Source: Fasciolopsis buskii
Taxonomy: Eukaryota > Platyhelminthes > Trematoda > Plagiorchiida > Fasciolidae
Direction of reading: 5' to 3'
NCBI GenBank assembly: GCA_008360955.1
Contig: LUCM01010440.1
Coordinates: 1-64,000, forward strand
Length of the DNA stretch: 64,000 bases
Shown one piece after another: positions 61,932 through 64,000 of the stretch; within the stretch, counting starts at the first letter, position 1, and the number at the start of each line of letters is the position of its first letter. Below the pieces are notes generated by a model. It ran no database searches. It was given only the letters and a program-made list of their open reading frames with translations, and had not been told where the DNA came from. The position numbers were made by a program, and so were the translations under genes.

Positions 61932-63559
61932 CATCATTATCACCATCGTCATCAGCATCATCCTAACTATCAGCATCACCATCGTGAAGAGCTTCATCAT
62001 CATCATCAGCAGCAGCATCATCATTATCATCATCATCGTGTGCATCATCGTCATCGTCAGCATCACAGCATCATCATCAGCACCATCAGCGACATCATCA
62101 ACGTCATCGTCATCATCATCAGGATCAGGATCATCATCGGCATCATCGTCAGCATAAACATCAGCAACATCAACACCATCAGAACCCGCAGCGGCATCAT
62201 CAACAGCCTCATCCGCAGCAGCAACATGGTCAGCGTCAGCATCAGCATCATCATCATCGGCAACATCATCGTTGTGATCATCATCAGCAGCAGAAGCAGC
62301 ATCATCGTTGCCATCATAAGCCTCATCAGCATCATCATCACCATCAGCACAATCATCATCATCACAGTCATCATCAGCGTCCTCATCGTCAGCATCATGG
62401 TCAGCGTCAGCATCAGCATCATCATCGCCGTCATCATCACCGTCGTCAGCATCGTCATTACCACCATCGTGATGAGCATTTTCGTCATCATCGCCATCAT
62501 CATCAGCATCGTCATTAGCATTGACATCATCATGGGCATCGTCCTCAGCATCGCCATCATCAGCATCATCGGCATCATCAGCATCAGCATCGACATCATC
62601 ATCACTATCGTTATCATCAGCACCACCATCATCCTCAGGATCATCATCATCATCAGGGCAGTCATCATCGGCATCATCATCGGCATCATCATCATCATCA
62701 CCATCATCATCAACATCATTAGCGTCATCGTCGTGATCATCAGCCTCAGCATCATCGTCAGCACAATCCTCAGCTTCGTCATCAGCTTCATCATCGGCAA
62801 CATCATCAACGTCATCATCAGCAGCGTCATCGTCATCAGTGTCAACATCAGCATCAGCTGTATCATTAGCATCATCGTCATCATCATCAGCATGATCATC
62901 AGCATCGTCGGCGTAATCAGTCTGATCACTAGCCTTATCATCATAAGCATCAGCAGCAGCAGCATCATTTTCAGCTTCAGGATCATTTTTTGCAGCGGCA
63001 GCATCATTTTCAGCAGCAGCAGCATCATCATCAGCATCGTCATTAGCGTCATCGTCGGAAACATCATCATCGTCATCGTCGTCAGCATCATCAGCATCCT
63101 GTTCAGCGGCCGCCGCATCATGTACAGCATAAGCTGCATCGTCATCCACACTATCATGAGCCTCCGCATGATCATCATCAGCATCTTCCTCAGCATCGCA
63201 TCATCAGCATCAGCATGACAATGAGCCCAATTGTCATAAGCGCCGTCATCAGCATCTTCATCACCTTCTTCATCAGCATCGTCATCAACGTCATCACCAG
63301 CAGCATCAGCGTCATCAGCATGATCTTCATCATCAGGGTCAACATCATCAGCAGCAGTATCACCCGCATCATCAACATCGGCATCATGAGCATCAGCAGC
63401 AGCAGCGGCATCATTGTTACCATCAGAAGCCTCATGAGCATCATCATCGCCATCAGCACAATCATCATCTTCATGGTCATCATCAGCATCCTCATTACCA
63501 TCGTCATTGGCGTCATCAACGACAGCATCATTATCATCATTGTCATCATCATCATTATG

Positions 63560-63630
<71 letters not shown>

Positions 63631-63695
63631 CATCATCATCATTATTGGCAACATCATCATCCGCATTATAGCCAGCATCATCAGCATCATCCGCG

Positions 63696-63731
<36 letters not shown>

Positions 63732-64000
63732 CCATCACCAACAGCATCATCATTAGTACTATCATCAGCATCCTCATCATGATCGTCATCATCAGAAGCA
63801 TCAACAGCATCTTGATGAGCATCATCATCACCAGCCTCATCATCATTAGCTTCATTATCAGCATCATCATCAGCATCCTCATCGCCTTCGTCATGAGCAT
63901 CATCGCCATGCTGATGATAATGATGATTATGGTGAAGATGGTGTTGACGATATCGGTGATGATGATCGTTATGCTGTCTGTGTTGATGATAATGATGCTA
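61932..64000. repeat. Second GAT/ATC array, to window end
   Basis: Same composition as the 54.6-59.1 kb array, beginning exactly at the 5' end of RTE copy E. Pure CAT runs occur at about 63555-63650. At about 63910 the strand flips: upstream the plus strand shows ATC-type triplets, downstream GAT-type (CTGATGATAATGATGATT). The array continues past the window. Confidence 0.93.

Larger units (their letters stand above)
43834..64000 (+). other. AGL intron 5, at least 20 kb (inferred)
   Basis: The donor GTACGT at 43834 has no matching downstream AGL exon within the window. The interval is occupied by a SINE, gypsy and RTE relics and GAT arrays. Stretches 44673-45439, 48681-49179 and 50071-51589 show no recognised feature. 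If scaffold joins near the N gaps are wrong, the intron length is not meaningful. Confidence 0.6.

Overview
The window looks like a piece of a large, repeat-rich flatworm nuclear genome, most likely a parasitic trematode (fluke). Supporting signs are a 37-bp first intron followed by introns of up to 11.7 kb, a CsRn1-like Ty3/gypsy element with a tRNA-Trp-type primer site, and many RTE-type LINEs. I cannot name the species. Only two host genes are supported.

Layout. 1-6.2 kb: microsatellites and a small foldback element, no gene recognised. 6.78-7.88 kb (minus): an intronless rhodopsin-type GPCR of 369 aa. 9.2-9.5 kb: a second foldback element with about 80-bp terminal inverted repeats around a tRNA-like core. 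14.15-17.47 kb (plus): a degenerate CsRn1-like element (LTR, primer site, gag, protease, RT, RNase H, truncated integrase start) with broken catalytic motifs. 17.6-19.2 kb: a large palindrome with 320-bp arms that appear identical. 20-25.5 kb: LINE and LTR relics.

26.1 kb to beyond the window (plus): the 5' part of the glycogen debranching enzyme gene (AGL). Five exons (26099-26174, 26212-26693, 30439-30898, 31554-31914, 43636-43833) join in frame to 525 codons plus 2 nt. Intron 2 has a GC-AG boundary. Introns 2-5 are filled with retroelements, and no later exon was found in the last 20 kb.

From 27 kb onward one RTE-like LINE family dominates (copies A-E). Its 3' tail is (GAT)n. Copies D (+) and E (-) face each other tail to tail across 4.5 kb of degenerate GAT/ATC repeat, and a second such array lies upstream of copy E and runs to the window end. 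The RTE core looks identical between copies while the flanks diverge. One block at 33.2-33.6 kb is an error-rich, inverted filler. Parts of this region may therefore be assembly constructs. The window also holds a tRNA-derived SINE family, a second gypsy gag-protease relic on the minus strand, and an unrecognised decayed coding region at 47.1-48.7 kb.

No operon logic applies. The GPCR and AGL are unrelated host genes, and everything else is mobile-element or simple-repeat DNA. All homology calls come from reading the sequence against remembered family features; no database search was run.
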